From the NCBI GenBank assembly GCA_025403435.1, contig CM046350.1, forward strand, positions 2,882,070 to 2,946,069: a stretch of DNA of 64,000 nucleotides, in the 5' to 3' direction. The position numbers and the translations under genes were made by a program. The notes beneath the pieces are model-generated. The model was not told the DNA's origin. It was given only the letters and a program-made list of their open reading frames with translations, and ran no database searches. This document shows, piece after piece, positions 12,001 through 23,384 of this stretch; within the stretch, counting starts at the first letter, position 1, and each line of letters begins with the position of its first letter. The stretch comes from Artocarpus heterophyllus. Taxonomy: Eukaryota > Streptophyta > Magnoliopsida > Rosales > Moraceae.

Positions 12001-13642
12001 TGGAAAAGAATTCCTATAAATTACAACCCTCCATTTGGTCGGTCAAAAAAATTGAAGAATGGAAAACAAAAAGTAGAGCCCTGTGTCTCCATCAGTGGGC
12101 CAAAACAAAAAATGACCATATTTGAATGTTTGATAGTGCGAGAATATATTACTTAGCTGTATTTTTGTCCAAATATCTATTCAAGGTTCTGCACTTTTTA
12201 ACTATTTTTTCCTCTATAGCTTTCAACTATTTGTTTATGACACTTTTTCTCAGAAACCAAACAGACTAACAGAGTATCAAGAAAATGAGAAAAAGAGAGG
12301 GAAAATGTCAAACCTAAACAGAGAAACCTGTGCAAGGTTTGCAGGCCACCACATTTCAACTGGGTCAACCAGGTACCTCCTGAGCATTCCAGCCCATCCA
12401 TACCCCAATATCTGTATAACAAGATTTTCTCTCTTTATTATTTATCCACCAAATCTTTCATAAACTAAACTCAATAATAAATTCGGGAATTCACCAATAA
12501 AAATCAATAAATTTGGGAAAAAGCAAAGTTTTTTCCTTTTAACCTCAGAACAGTTAATATCATAGGGACAAAAAGAAAAAAAAAAACTATTTTAATCATA
12601 TAGATTGTTTCATTTTCCTGGGAAATGGATGGATTTCTGTTGGTTTACTTTGTGTTTATCCTCCAGCCAAAAAACACCTGATACTTAAGAAACACAATTT
12701 CTCTTGTGGAGTTGGGTATATGTTTTTTAACCAATAAAAATTAAAAAAAATAATTTTAATTAAATTTAATTGTTTCAAAATATACACATCAATGAGGTTA
12801 ACGGAAGATGTTCTCTGCTTAAAATTAAAATCATGAGACCCCAGTTAATCCGTTGCACAATGTCTTTTGGAAAAAAAAAAAAATCCCCGGTACGTAAACC
12901 AGAAAACCATTTCTTCAGCAAATAAAAAAAAAGAAAAAAAATATTAATGATGTACCTTCCAAAGATAGAGACGCCAAAAATGAAATACCTTGTTAATTTT
13001 TTAAACAAAATATAAGAAAAGTGAGCTTTATCTTCAGTTTTTAAAAGATTGTAAGACCAACAAATGGATTAAACAATTCAAAAAAAATTGGATGATTTTA
13101 TTTTAATCCAACTGAAAAACATTTCCATAAGTTCAAATCAAAACCTGAGTAGTCAAAACGATGAGAAGAGCACAGAGAAAGTTGACGCTCTGCTTGTAAT
13201 ACGCCTTCATGACCGTAATGGCGCCGATAGAGTAGGCGTCTCCGCCGCCAAACGACACTCCGCAGTTGGCGAAGATGGTGATGATGACGTGCTCCTTCAT
13301 GTTGAACGGGCCTGGGTTGAGGCTGAATTTCCGCCCTAATAAGCTGTACTCCTTGGTCGGAAGCGTGGCGGCCATGAACTTCCCGATGGGCAGGACCGAG
13401 ATTTGCATGAGGATGGCGGAGATCGTCAGCGGCTGAGTCCGGTACGTGAAGAAGGTGTTGAGGAAGATGAGAAGGACGCACGAGCCCAGGCCCAATACCC
13501 AGGCCCGGAAAGTCAGGACCGGCAACGACGGGTCGTCCGTCTCCGGCACCACCAGCGCCACCTCCTCGACAGGACATCTATCCTCGGACGACGACGAGGA
13601 GTCGCCGTTTGGCTTCTCGGTGTCCCTGCCTTTCGACGCCAT
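9004..13642 (-). CDS. OPT3: Oligopeptide transporter 3 (iron/copper transporter)
   Basis: Six coding exons (minus strand order): 13642-13145, 12411-12314, 10971-10402, 10306-10051, 9903-9721 and 9618-9004, all GT-AG and phase-consistent, giving 739 aa. Known role: OPT3 is a plasma-membrane transporter of the OPT family that loads iron and copper into phloem and is needed for shoot-to-root iron signalling and seed iron. Both OPT family signatures are present, NPG at 109-111 and KIPPR at 525-529, within a polytopic membrane protein. The N-terminal segment [19 protein letters not shown] and the C-terminus ending DGCPVF match OPT3 rather than the OPT1/5 or OPT4 types. The start is set at MASKGRD. 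An upstream in-frame ATG at 13711 would add 23 residues, but it lies only about 16 bases below the TATA box and so is probably upstream of the transcript. The length is normal and I see no disrupted motif. Confidence 0.94.
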
Positions 13643-13726
13643 TGAAAATGTTTTTTTTTTTTTCCCTCCGTTTGCGAAAACAAAAAGAGCCTTTTGATTG
13701 AGAAGTGTCAACCGTCAAGGTGAGGT

Positions 13727-13735
13727 CTTTATATA
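13727..13735 (-). promoter_or_regulatory. Probable TATA box of OPT3
   Basis: The minus strand reads TATATAAAG about 85 bases upstream of the OPT3 start codon. This places transcription initiation near 13700, downstream of the alternative ATG at 13711, and so supports the shorter protein start at 13642. Confidence 0.6.
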
Positions 13736-15539
13736 TATGCACGTAATATTATGGAGTGAGGAGTGAGAAGAGATTTCTAAAAAATAGAAAATGAAAAATA
13801 AACTGATTTATGACGAGGATGCCCTTCGTTGGCTGATGTTTTTACGAAATGGAATCTGCAGCTCAGTCTTCCAAAGGTCCAGCCTATAGCTGACTTATAG
13901 ACCTGACTAGCGTCTTGTGTCTGGTGAACATAACGTTAATAAATATACTATAAGCTGTTGAATTAAAACCTTAATCTATCTTAAACCGTGAACACCGAAA
14001 CTTTTCATGTAATACAATGTAAAGTAAAAACATGTTATAGTATTTAAATTTAAAGTTTGAATTGATTTGTCAAACTCCCTTTAAAACTTTTAAACTTTAT
14101 ATTTCACTCACTGTCTATACTATTACATGAATATAGACGTTTCCCACGTAAAGAGGAGGAATTCATGTCAATGTGCATTAAACTTAATTTCTTCAACTCC
14201 AATAAGAAAAAAAGATAAACAAAAAGAACGATGACAAAGAAAAGAACAAATTATGAAGACATCGTTTGTCTGCATGCAGAAATAAATAGAATTTTAGTGA
14301 AAATGAACACACCATGTTTGTTGAAGTTTTGTGTTGAAAGAAATCGACAATAAATAAGATCCCAGGAATATTAATAGTGACCAGGCAACGTTGTCTGCGT
14401 CTTAAGTGGGAAAATCTATTTACCAACCCACCAATATTATTGGTTATGAACAATATCAAAATAAACACCTTGTCTTATTTGTAAGTAGTTCATGTCATTT
14501 AACCTGGGACAAAAAAGGTTAAAAAAAGGTTAAAAAAAGGTTGATAATTATTAATACACAAATGTCAGTTGCTTCGCATGTGCATGGTAAGATATACAAC
14601 GTTAATTCTTTCAAAGAAAACACACACAATTTTGTATATAATATATACATATATGCATGTATGTACATCTTCTTGGCCATGTGCAGATGATTTTCCCATA
14701 TTCAGGGAATTTGAACTGTCTAGTACTCTTGTCTTCTTCCTACATGTGAGCATTACTCTTACTTGTTATGTATTTTATAAATAGAGGCTATGAAAATTCT
14801 CTCTCTATCATGGCCATTTTTTTTTTTATCATATAATGCACTAGGCCTATCGAAATTGAATTTTTAGACCGTTTAGTAAACCAAAAGAATATAGTAAGAA
14901 AATGTTGGTATGTAGCTTAGGTAAGGAAGATAGAGGAGTTAATTAAAGAGAAACTTTCCTTTTATAGGAGAACCAAAAATTGTATTGTTTTGACAATTTG
15001 AAATCTCTCATCCATTTTTTAAAAAAATTAAAAAAAAAAACTCTCATCCAATCCAATCTATTCTCGTAAACTTTATCTTGCCGAACCAACTTAATTCTAA
15101 AAATTCTTTTATTAGTCCTCTCACTTATTTCTTTTAGCTTCCTACCAAGACAAGCTCTTAAATTTATATTTTTATTCTTTTTCAAGTTATACATTCCCTT
15201 CAACAGATTTTGTTTTTGACTTCCTAGACATTTCAATTTCAAAGGTACGTAAGCATGGACAATACATCATATTATTCAATGATGCATTACATTTACTCGA
15301 AAATACAACATACATTTGACCTTCTCTTTCTTATTAGATTTAAGTTAATTACTGGAGCGAGTGCATAATAATATGACTTAAATATGACATAAGTTTCTCA
15401 TCATCATTATGAGAATCCACGAAAGGAGTAAAATTCTTAGCAGTAATTCAATAACTTTTTTAGTGGTAGTTTAGTAAATTCATTCAAAGGGCACTAATTA
15501 TAACATGTTCCAATAATTCTGAATAGGTAACGGCATCAG

Positions 15540-15910
15540 TTGTTGTTAGCAGAAAATTGGTCTAATGGCTGCTGCTTTCGGACGCGTGTGAACTTCACGT
15601 GCTCTATGCGTCTGACACACAATCGCCTCGTTTTGAACAACACCCACTCTAGCTCCACACGTGGTTTTGTCAGCCCGGGACCCACTTGTACTGTCCACGT
15701 CTGATTAAATGGGTCCCACTAATAGTTTAATCTCTACACGACGCCGTTGCGCTTTCTGATCCTCCGTTGCCAGTTGCCACGTAGGACCATCGATTTGTTG
15801 TGGCTCTTGACATAATGATTCATCAACAGTAACAGAGCGAGGACAGTGGGATCCACGTGGCGAATCCAATGAGATCGTTGCTTCTTAGTCTTACGCGCCT
15901 TTTTCGGCAA
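15540..15910. promoter_or_regulatory. G-box/ACGT-core-rich island
   Basis: A more GC-rich stretch in AT-rich surroundings contains three perfect CACGTG G-boxes (15596-15601, 15658-15663, 15854-15859) and two CACGT half-matches (CACGTC near 15696, CACGTA near 15778). CACGTG is the established core for bHLH and bZIP factors, and flanked forms such as CCACGTGG resemble ABA-response elements. No transcript start or coding frame is visible beside it, so whether it is a promoter, an enhancer or a remnant is open. OPT3 starts about 1.9 kb away and faces away from it. Confidence 0.4.
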
Positions 15911-17947
15911 TTGGTCGACCAGTGACTATTTTGGTAAGAAAAGGGCATGACTAATAAAGGATTTTTCTTTATTTAGGAAAAAAGAATTTTTCTTTTTATC
16001 TCTAAAAATAAAATCATTCCAATTTAAATTATTGATTTAGAAATATTGTTGAAAGTGGTACTGAAAATCAACTCAATTTGATACCTTGATTAAGATGGTT
16101 AATCGAAATTCTACTTAATTTCTCAAGGCAAATGCGTTGGTTGAAGTTTTATGCCCACAAGGAATCATTTATAATTGCACAAAAAACGTGTCAAATAGTG
16201 TGATATCCTAGCTAATTAATCTTTCCACTTTCTCACTTTTTTTTTTTTCTTTCTGAATTGCCTCTCCCGTTTTATTGAATTACCAATAGAATTAGAAATA
16301 GTTGGCAATCATGACCCCCACCATCTCGAGTCTATGGACTCGAATAGGCAAACACACACATACACCGATATATATATATATATGTATGTATATGTCTGAA
16401 TCATGTTAATTGTGACAAAATACAAGTCCATTTTACTGCAAATAGCTATCAAAATGAAAAAAAAAGGGGTGCATTTTTAATGAATTTAGTAAAGATAATA
16501 AAGCCTAAAAGAACGTTTAGTTACGTTCCCGAAAGTCAGGTCGTGACATTTTTTTCAAATATTACTTTTTTTCTCTTTTAGTTTAGATACTAAAGATGTT
16601 AATATAATTTTTGTCTTTTTTTTATTAAACTAAGCTTTGGATTCCTGCAAGTAATAATTAGTGTAAAATTGAAAAGGTTTATATATCATGTTTTTTATAT
16701 CAAATGAAAACTTTGGTTTGTTTTACTGGAGCATACAGTATATTAGTATTTATGAATCGGACAATTTCAATGTTAGATATAATTATAATTAGTATATATA
16801 AAACAAATAATAGAAAGAATCTTGATAAAGAAATAAACCATATGTATTTTTTTGTGAGAGACTATTTTATGTTGGAAGTCATCTTTATGCTTTTGAAAAA
16901 AATAATAAACCTAATTTTTAAAAGGAAATATATATTTTTAAGATAGAATGTATAATGAGTATTTTTTTTAAAACATTTTTATTCTTGAAAGTAATATATT
17001 AATAGATAATACAATAACAAATAGATCTTATTAAATAAAGAGGAAAAAAGTTGAATAAAAGGTATGAAAAGAGGTACCTTAATAAATATATTTAATTAAT
17101 AGAGTAGATATCAAAGACGGATGCAAAATACATACAAACGAAAAAACCACCATGGAGAAACATTCATTCTAATTATTTGAGCGAAATTGAGGGGGGAAAA
17201 AAAAGGAAAAGGAATTTCCTTGCTTTCACAGGTTTTGGATCGTTCCAATCAGATGTGATATTAGGAGGTGATAAGTTGAAGAGAAAAGAAACTGATGCCT
17301 TCTTTTTTATTTATTTTCCTCCTAATTTTTCAGGCGGTGGGGTCCATAAACCTTGGCAAAAAGTCCACAAAGTGGTGGGCCAGCCTAATCCAGCAGGGGG
17401 GAAGTTGTACGCCGGTCGTTTTGCAATGGTGGAGGGATTCCACGCCTCCACCACTGAGACCAAACTCTGACTCTGAGTCGCTGAGTCCTCATCAAGTAGC
17501 GTTGACCAAACTCACCACTTCTACACAACTTGTACACTTACTTTACGCAGGGCCTTGTGATCCTGGACCCTACAAGAGTATATATTTTGATATCTTTCGC
17601 CAATCCAATGCCAGATTAATGTAGTGGCCCCAATTTTTAACACCTTTATACAATATGAATTTAATTGTTATAATATAAAATTTTTATATGCTACAATATA
17701 AAAAACATGTTATAATATAAAACTCTTATATATTACAGTATTTTTTATTAAAATTGATTCAAACAAATGATACAAAACATCTAAAAAAACCTTCAAAAGC
17801 AAATAATACTATATTATTGTGTGATAAACACTACTTAATATCATTACATGTCAGGTGTTTAGCATTGCCCTATTATCGAATTTTAGTTTAATAGGAAGAG
17901 ATTGCACACATCTACTCGCGCACCTATGCAAGCCTGCCACACGTGGA

Positions 17948-18078
17948 CAAGGGATATTAATATTAGTATTGATATTAATAATAATATTACTACTGATAAT
18001 GTTACTATCAATATTAATATTAGTATTGATATTATAATAATATCACTACTAATATGAATATCAATATTAGTATTGATG
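17948..18078. repeat. AT-rich imperfect repeat cluster
   Basis: The 13-mer TATTAGTATTGAT occurs three times, at about 17961, 18018 and 18065, within sequence made almost wholly of ATT/AAT triplets. The units are partly self-complementary, so the stretch could fold into AT hairpins. It looks like a degenerate minisatellite; no terminal repeats or TSD are visible. Confidence 0.5.
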
Positions 18079-18691
18079 AATTTTTTTACTTCTGAAATTA
18101 AGGAAAATATTGGTCAAATTGATATCCATATTTTATGTTAAAATTCTTATAAGATAACTAGTTGCATTTGTCGGATATAAACCAGGTTAGGAAATATTAT
18201 CCATTTACTTCATTTTTTTTTCTTTCTTTCTTTCTTTTTTTTTTTTTTTTAAGATTTAAGGTGAGGGAATTCAAACTCCCTCACCTCTGTGGTGGAGTTG
18301 GAAGTTTTTTTTTTTACTTCTCTTTATAATCAAGATAATAGATATTTTTTTTTCTTGAAATGGGTATTTATATATTAACTGATTATATACATATATAATG
18401 TTGCATATGTTTATGATATAAATCATGATCTACAACACCCTAGCTCTATCATTTCATGTATAGTCTTCGATCGTGAGCACTTGATTATTTTGTCTTGTAA
18501 ATCTCAAAAAGAACCTTCTTGCTACATTAATTAGAACTGATTGCGTGTCGTCTAACATGAGCATGCACGAGCTTGATGACTCCATAGCTACAATACATTT
18601 TATGCGGGAATAAGTTTGCAATGCGCATGGTCTATTAGAACTGTAAAGATCAAATTAGAGCGTGATGCCGTGACCAAAAGTGTATAAGTGA

Positions 18692-18821
18692 GTTTGGAAA
18701 CACCAATTCGAATAAAAAAATATTGGTATAAATTAGTTTTACTATAACATTTTCTCTTATAAAATTTAAATTGCTATAGTAATTTTAATTTCAATATTTG
18801 GTTCAAATCATGTTTCCAAAC
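18692..18821. mobile_element. Small MITE-like inverted-repeat element (130 bp)
   Basis: GTTTGGAAACA at 18692-18702 is mirrored by TGTTTCCAAAC at 18811-18821, and complementarity extends imperfectly inward for about ten further bases. The interior is AT-rich and non-coding. The size and structure fit a miniature inverted-repeat transposable element. I cannot define a clear TSD, so the superfamily is not assigned. Confidence 0.45.
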
Positions 18822-21034
18822 ATCCTCTGATTATCATTTTGACAAGACCAAAAAAAATATATGAGTCATTAAAAAAAAGGCCTGCCGTACACTCCCACTT
18901 ATATAGATCATGACCATGTCATAAAACAAAACCTATATAAGCCGATAGCTAGAACATGTTTAACAAACTAGGATTTTTGGACCTATGTATGTTTTCCAAG
19001 TAAAAATAAAAAATAAAAATTTAGTTGAAGTATTATCGATCGTTGGAACCGTATAATTTGATGAAGAATAGTAAAGTCGGGGTTGCCAAGAAAGATGGCA
19101 AAGCAATATGTGGGGTGACGAGCTTAAGTGTGAAAAGTGGAAAACGAAGCTAAAGAGAACTAGAGACCAATTATGGAACATGATTTGGGTAAAGAATAAC
19201 CAGCAAGCAGCCTTGTCAGATGATACGATATTATGGTCCTTTTTTTTTGGTTCGTCTAAACTTTAAAATAAAAAAGGGAAACAAATGTTAGTATTGAACA
19301 ACTAGCCTTCTGTCATTCACACAGACAAGATGAAAAAAGGAACTAACCCACTTGGATTGGGACGAAGAATATTCTTACTTGTTTAGACACAAGACATTTC
19401 ATCTACCGCTCCAAACAAAAAATGTGGGTCTCACCACGTACTGTCCCACAGGTCACGTTGTAATTTCCAAAAAAAAAAAAAAAACAAAATACCTTAGTAT
19501 ATAGTCTAGATAAGGATCATTTACATATATGTCTTAGCCAAACAATAATAACAACAATACTAATACTAATACTAATAATAACGAAGAGAAAACAACTATA
19601 AATGTACGTCAATTAATTCCTGCACACGATAACGAAGGCTATATAAGAAGCTAATATAGAAGAGTTCACCCATGCCATAATATCAAGGTTGTTATTCTCA
19701 TTTGTTATGAACTTTACACTTACAAACATTAAACTAGTCTTGTTCAACCCTCCATCTGTTAGAATTTAATTAATTGAATACACTAAAATATAAATGGATT
19801 ATAGATTGGCATTGTTAGCAGAGTTCTGTGCTGGTCGTTTCATGGGTGCGGGAAAATATTATATTTCTGAGAAGATAAAATCTCAAAATTTCTCATTGAA
19901 ATTCTTCTATTCATTACTTATATTCAGTAGAAATTCTAATAATGGCTGCCGGGAGTTAAATGAAATTACTTTGTAGTTTAGGGTAGCAAAGTGAGAGTTT
20001 TTAAAAATTAAGGGCAAAGTGAGAAGAAACATAAAGCTTGGCACACAAACATAAGTAATACAAATATTATTAGTACTTATAATTCTCGTAAGGATCATGT
20101 TAGAGTATGGTGCTAGAGTTCTGTTTGGTCTGGCATAAAAAGTTCGCAATGTGACGCTTGTAGTGAGATTATAATTATGAGAATTTTTTGGAAGTTTGTG
20201 ATGGTAAAGTAAGGAATTACCACTTATATATGAACCTATGCTACTACATATATATGTATTATTTTGTCACCTCCTCTTGTACCAATCTTTTCAAAATAAT
20301 GAATTTGGATCTGTCTTTGCCTATAGTTTTTTCCTTCTAAGATTTTCACTTGTATTTGTGTATTCTTGTTCTTTATTTTATTATAGTCTATTTTTGTTTA
20401 TTTTCTAACAGATCACGTCCCTCATTATAACGAAAATAAGACAACTATTTCCAAAAAACTCGGTATATAGTGGCCGGGAAACAAGCTCATTTCGGAGCCC
20501 TAAATTTAAAGCTGAAAGCAAAATTCTTCTCCTAAGGAAAGCTCTATGTGGGATATATAGATATAATAAGCACTCTAACAGCATTTTTGATAGAGCAATA
20601 GTTTGGTCACCTTATTAATCACTTGCTCACGTACCCGCTTTTCTTGGTTTGATTTGAGAAACATTCTTTTTTTCTTTTAGTAGAGCAGATTCTAATTGAA
20701 GGTGGGCATTTGAGATATCAAAGTACCTTTTTTCTCCTTTATTAGGTAGGTAAGTGAACAAAGTATATATGTATGTGTACCTATACACACACACACACTT
20801 GAGTAATTCGATTATCATCCTAATGTGTCCCCCGGTGGCAAAAATTTTGACTCGGGAGAGTTAGGCACCACATGGCAGGTTTGTTCGCAATCAAGAAGTG
20901 CTTTTTTCCCCCTTAATTTTTTGCTAAATACAATGAAATACTTCCAAAAATGGCTTATTCCCACTTTCTAAGTTGCGTAAACTGATTTTTATCTGATCTT
21001 CACACATTTCTTTGTTATTCACAAACTCTAGGCC

Positions 21035-23379
21035 TGTAACGCCCCTATATGGGGGTTAACAGTTTTTAATAAGATAAAATAAAAATAAAAAATAAAAGTA
21101 AAACCTTAAAAATAAAGTTGCCTGGGGCTTAAATAAAAACTCTCAATATCAAAAATAAAAATATAATCGACAAATAATCCACAGTTTAATGTAGCACCTT
21201 AAATTTAATATTATAAACTATCATCATCATCATTTTAACCCTCAACGCATTGTAATACAGTCACAGAAAGTAACAATTGATGCTTACATTATCATGAAGA
21301 ACATTCTCAACAATTGAAGCAGTCCCAATGTAATATTGCTATATCACTTCCTCAACTATTTTTCTCGTAGCCACCTCACACTTAGTGAGTCCTGAAAAGA
21401 TAAAAATATAAGGGAATGAGCGACACTATGCTCAGTAGAGAAAACCATTACTCACCTTTAGGTTTTTATCATTACCACATTAAAACCAGCATGGTTAGTA
21501 GGTTACATCATATTCCAGATTATAAGGTTTATTATGATCACATCTTGTTGATACCATAGTTAATCATTACCAAGTTTCATAATTACACAATTATACAAAT
21601 ATTACCAATCATCATTGTTCTTAGGTATAATAGAGTATCACTCAACTCATCGAAAACCCAAATGGCGTGCTTGATCACCCTCTAAAAATTTCAAGGGTGT
21701 TCCGGTGAGGGGACATCAAGCCCCGAGTCCTCACCAAGTCGATTCCTATACAGTGTGTTCTGGGACTTTCAACCCAAGGAAGCGTCATCACCTTCCCCCT
21801 ATTTTACCTTTTAGGGTATTCATGCCCAAGGACGTAACCGCTACCCTCTTCATGTCTCACCATTTCTCTATATTAAATCATTATTAATAGAGTCAGTTTT
21901 CCTAACCATGCTTCTCAATTTATAACATGTGTCAATTCATTATGTTCTTCGCCGTACAATACAAGACGAGTCCATGTCATAGTTTTATATGTGATACTCA
22001 TATAATATTAGTTCAACATAGATATATATATATTGTGGCAAAACAATAAAGTTTAATTCTATAAAAACCTCACAAAAGATGAGTAATAGAATCCATTCCT
22101 TTCAAGCTTATCAACAATCTTTTAATCCTGGAATCAATTAACGTTAGCTCCATACTCCCTTGATCCTAAGGCGTGCATAAGGACAATTAAAACTAAAGCA
22201 CAACATACAACTACATTCATAAATAAATCATGTGTAAACCTATCTTACTAGTATGCCATTAAAGCTTTTATGTAAATCTCTTTTGAATACCACAGTAAAC
22301 AATTTTTGTCTTAACACAATATAAATTGTGAACAAGTAATCTATATGTTTTAGTCCCTAATAAGATTCATCAATCACTTAGGATAATATTGGAAAGGTTG
22401 CAAGACATTAAAGAATTAGGTGGTGAGCAAATATGGGTTCTTGGTTCAGGTTAACAGCTGGTATACCATAACAAACTGGCAGGTTTACTAGTTTCCAATC
22501 TGAAAATTGAATAATTCTTAGAAAATAAAATACAACTCCGATTTAGGTTTATGATAGCTCGTTAGAAAGCTTAGGATGCTACTTTTCAAATATGCAAACC
22601 AATTCATAAAATTCATTTTAATTTAATCCCATAATTTCAAGAAATAGCCACTGCCCATAGAGGTATTACAAAGTTTAACAATATAAATTTTCTGTATAGG
22701 GCATATACACTTAGACTTTATACATATGCTCCAAAATAGCAACAAACATATACTTAGGTTTAAGAACGTAAATTTGAATAATCCTTTAGTATAAAAGAAA
22801 ATTTATAAATGAAAAACTAAATTTGTTCATAAGATTCTAACCTCGGATTATGGTTAGTTGGAAGCTTGAAATGGCTTCAAAACAGGTTCCTTTACTTCGG
22901 TATGACTGAAATTCTTGCTCAAATGGAGGTGATGGTGGCTGATTTTTATGGCTGCCTTGAAGAAGTTCTCTAAGTATTTTGCTTCAGCAAAGAAATGAGA
23001 AGAAGAGTGTGGAAACCGTAAAAGAGAAAGGAAGAAAAGATCAAGTCTTTGAAGAGAAGTGATAGAACCAATTATGGAGGAGACATGTTGAAGCATGTCA
23101 CGGAGGAAATAAAGAAAATGAGGGTCAAGAGTAGTTGGAAAAGATATCATTATGTCTCATCTAGAGACTTTAACACACATATTGCCAATAAGACATTTTT
23201 GAGATTTATTAGAAGTTCTAAGGCTTTTTAGTAAACATACTAAATAAATATAGGAGAATTTTAGAAAATTTAAAAATAGATAAAAATAAATATTGTAAAA
23301 TAAATTTAAATGAAGCAATTTTTTTTTATACACTACTTTAATTACCTTAATACCCGTTAAGAGAATAACGGGTGTCACA
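21035..23379 (-). mobile_element. Solo LTR of a Ty3/Gypsy-like family (copy 2, 2345 bp)
   Basis: It begins TGTAACGCCCC and ends GGGTGTCACA on the + strand and is flanked by a perfect 5-bp TSD, AGGCC, at 21030-21034 and 23380-23384. It is the same family as 390-2866 and as the LTRs of the complete element at 39647-47870. Orientation is inferred from that complete element. It retains about 350 bp, in the part near 22225-22600, that is missing from the complete element's LTRs. Open frames inside it on either strand are shared with the other LTR copies and do not look like genes. Confidence 0.9.
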
Positions 23380-23384
23380 AGGCC

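Larger units (their letters stand above)
13738..21029. other. Long intergenic region without a recognised gene
   Basis: About 7.3 kb upstream of OPT3, very AT-rich overall, with no convincing open reading frame or RNA gene. Supported contents are a G-box-rich island at 15540-15910, a more GC-rich patch at about 17330-17590 holding TGGGCC-type motifs, an AT-rich repeat cluster at 17948-18078 and a small MITE at 18692-18821. Short A-rich tandem units (AAAAAGGTT, three copies) lie near 14512-14542. Open frames of 60-99 codons in this region are low-complexity. Confidence 0.55.

Noticed and set aside
22854..23150. 98-codon open frame in the solo LTR, also present in the other LTR copies
   Set aside because: Repeated in all LTRs of the family with lesions and without a domain; more likely U3/leader sequence than a gene.
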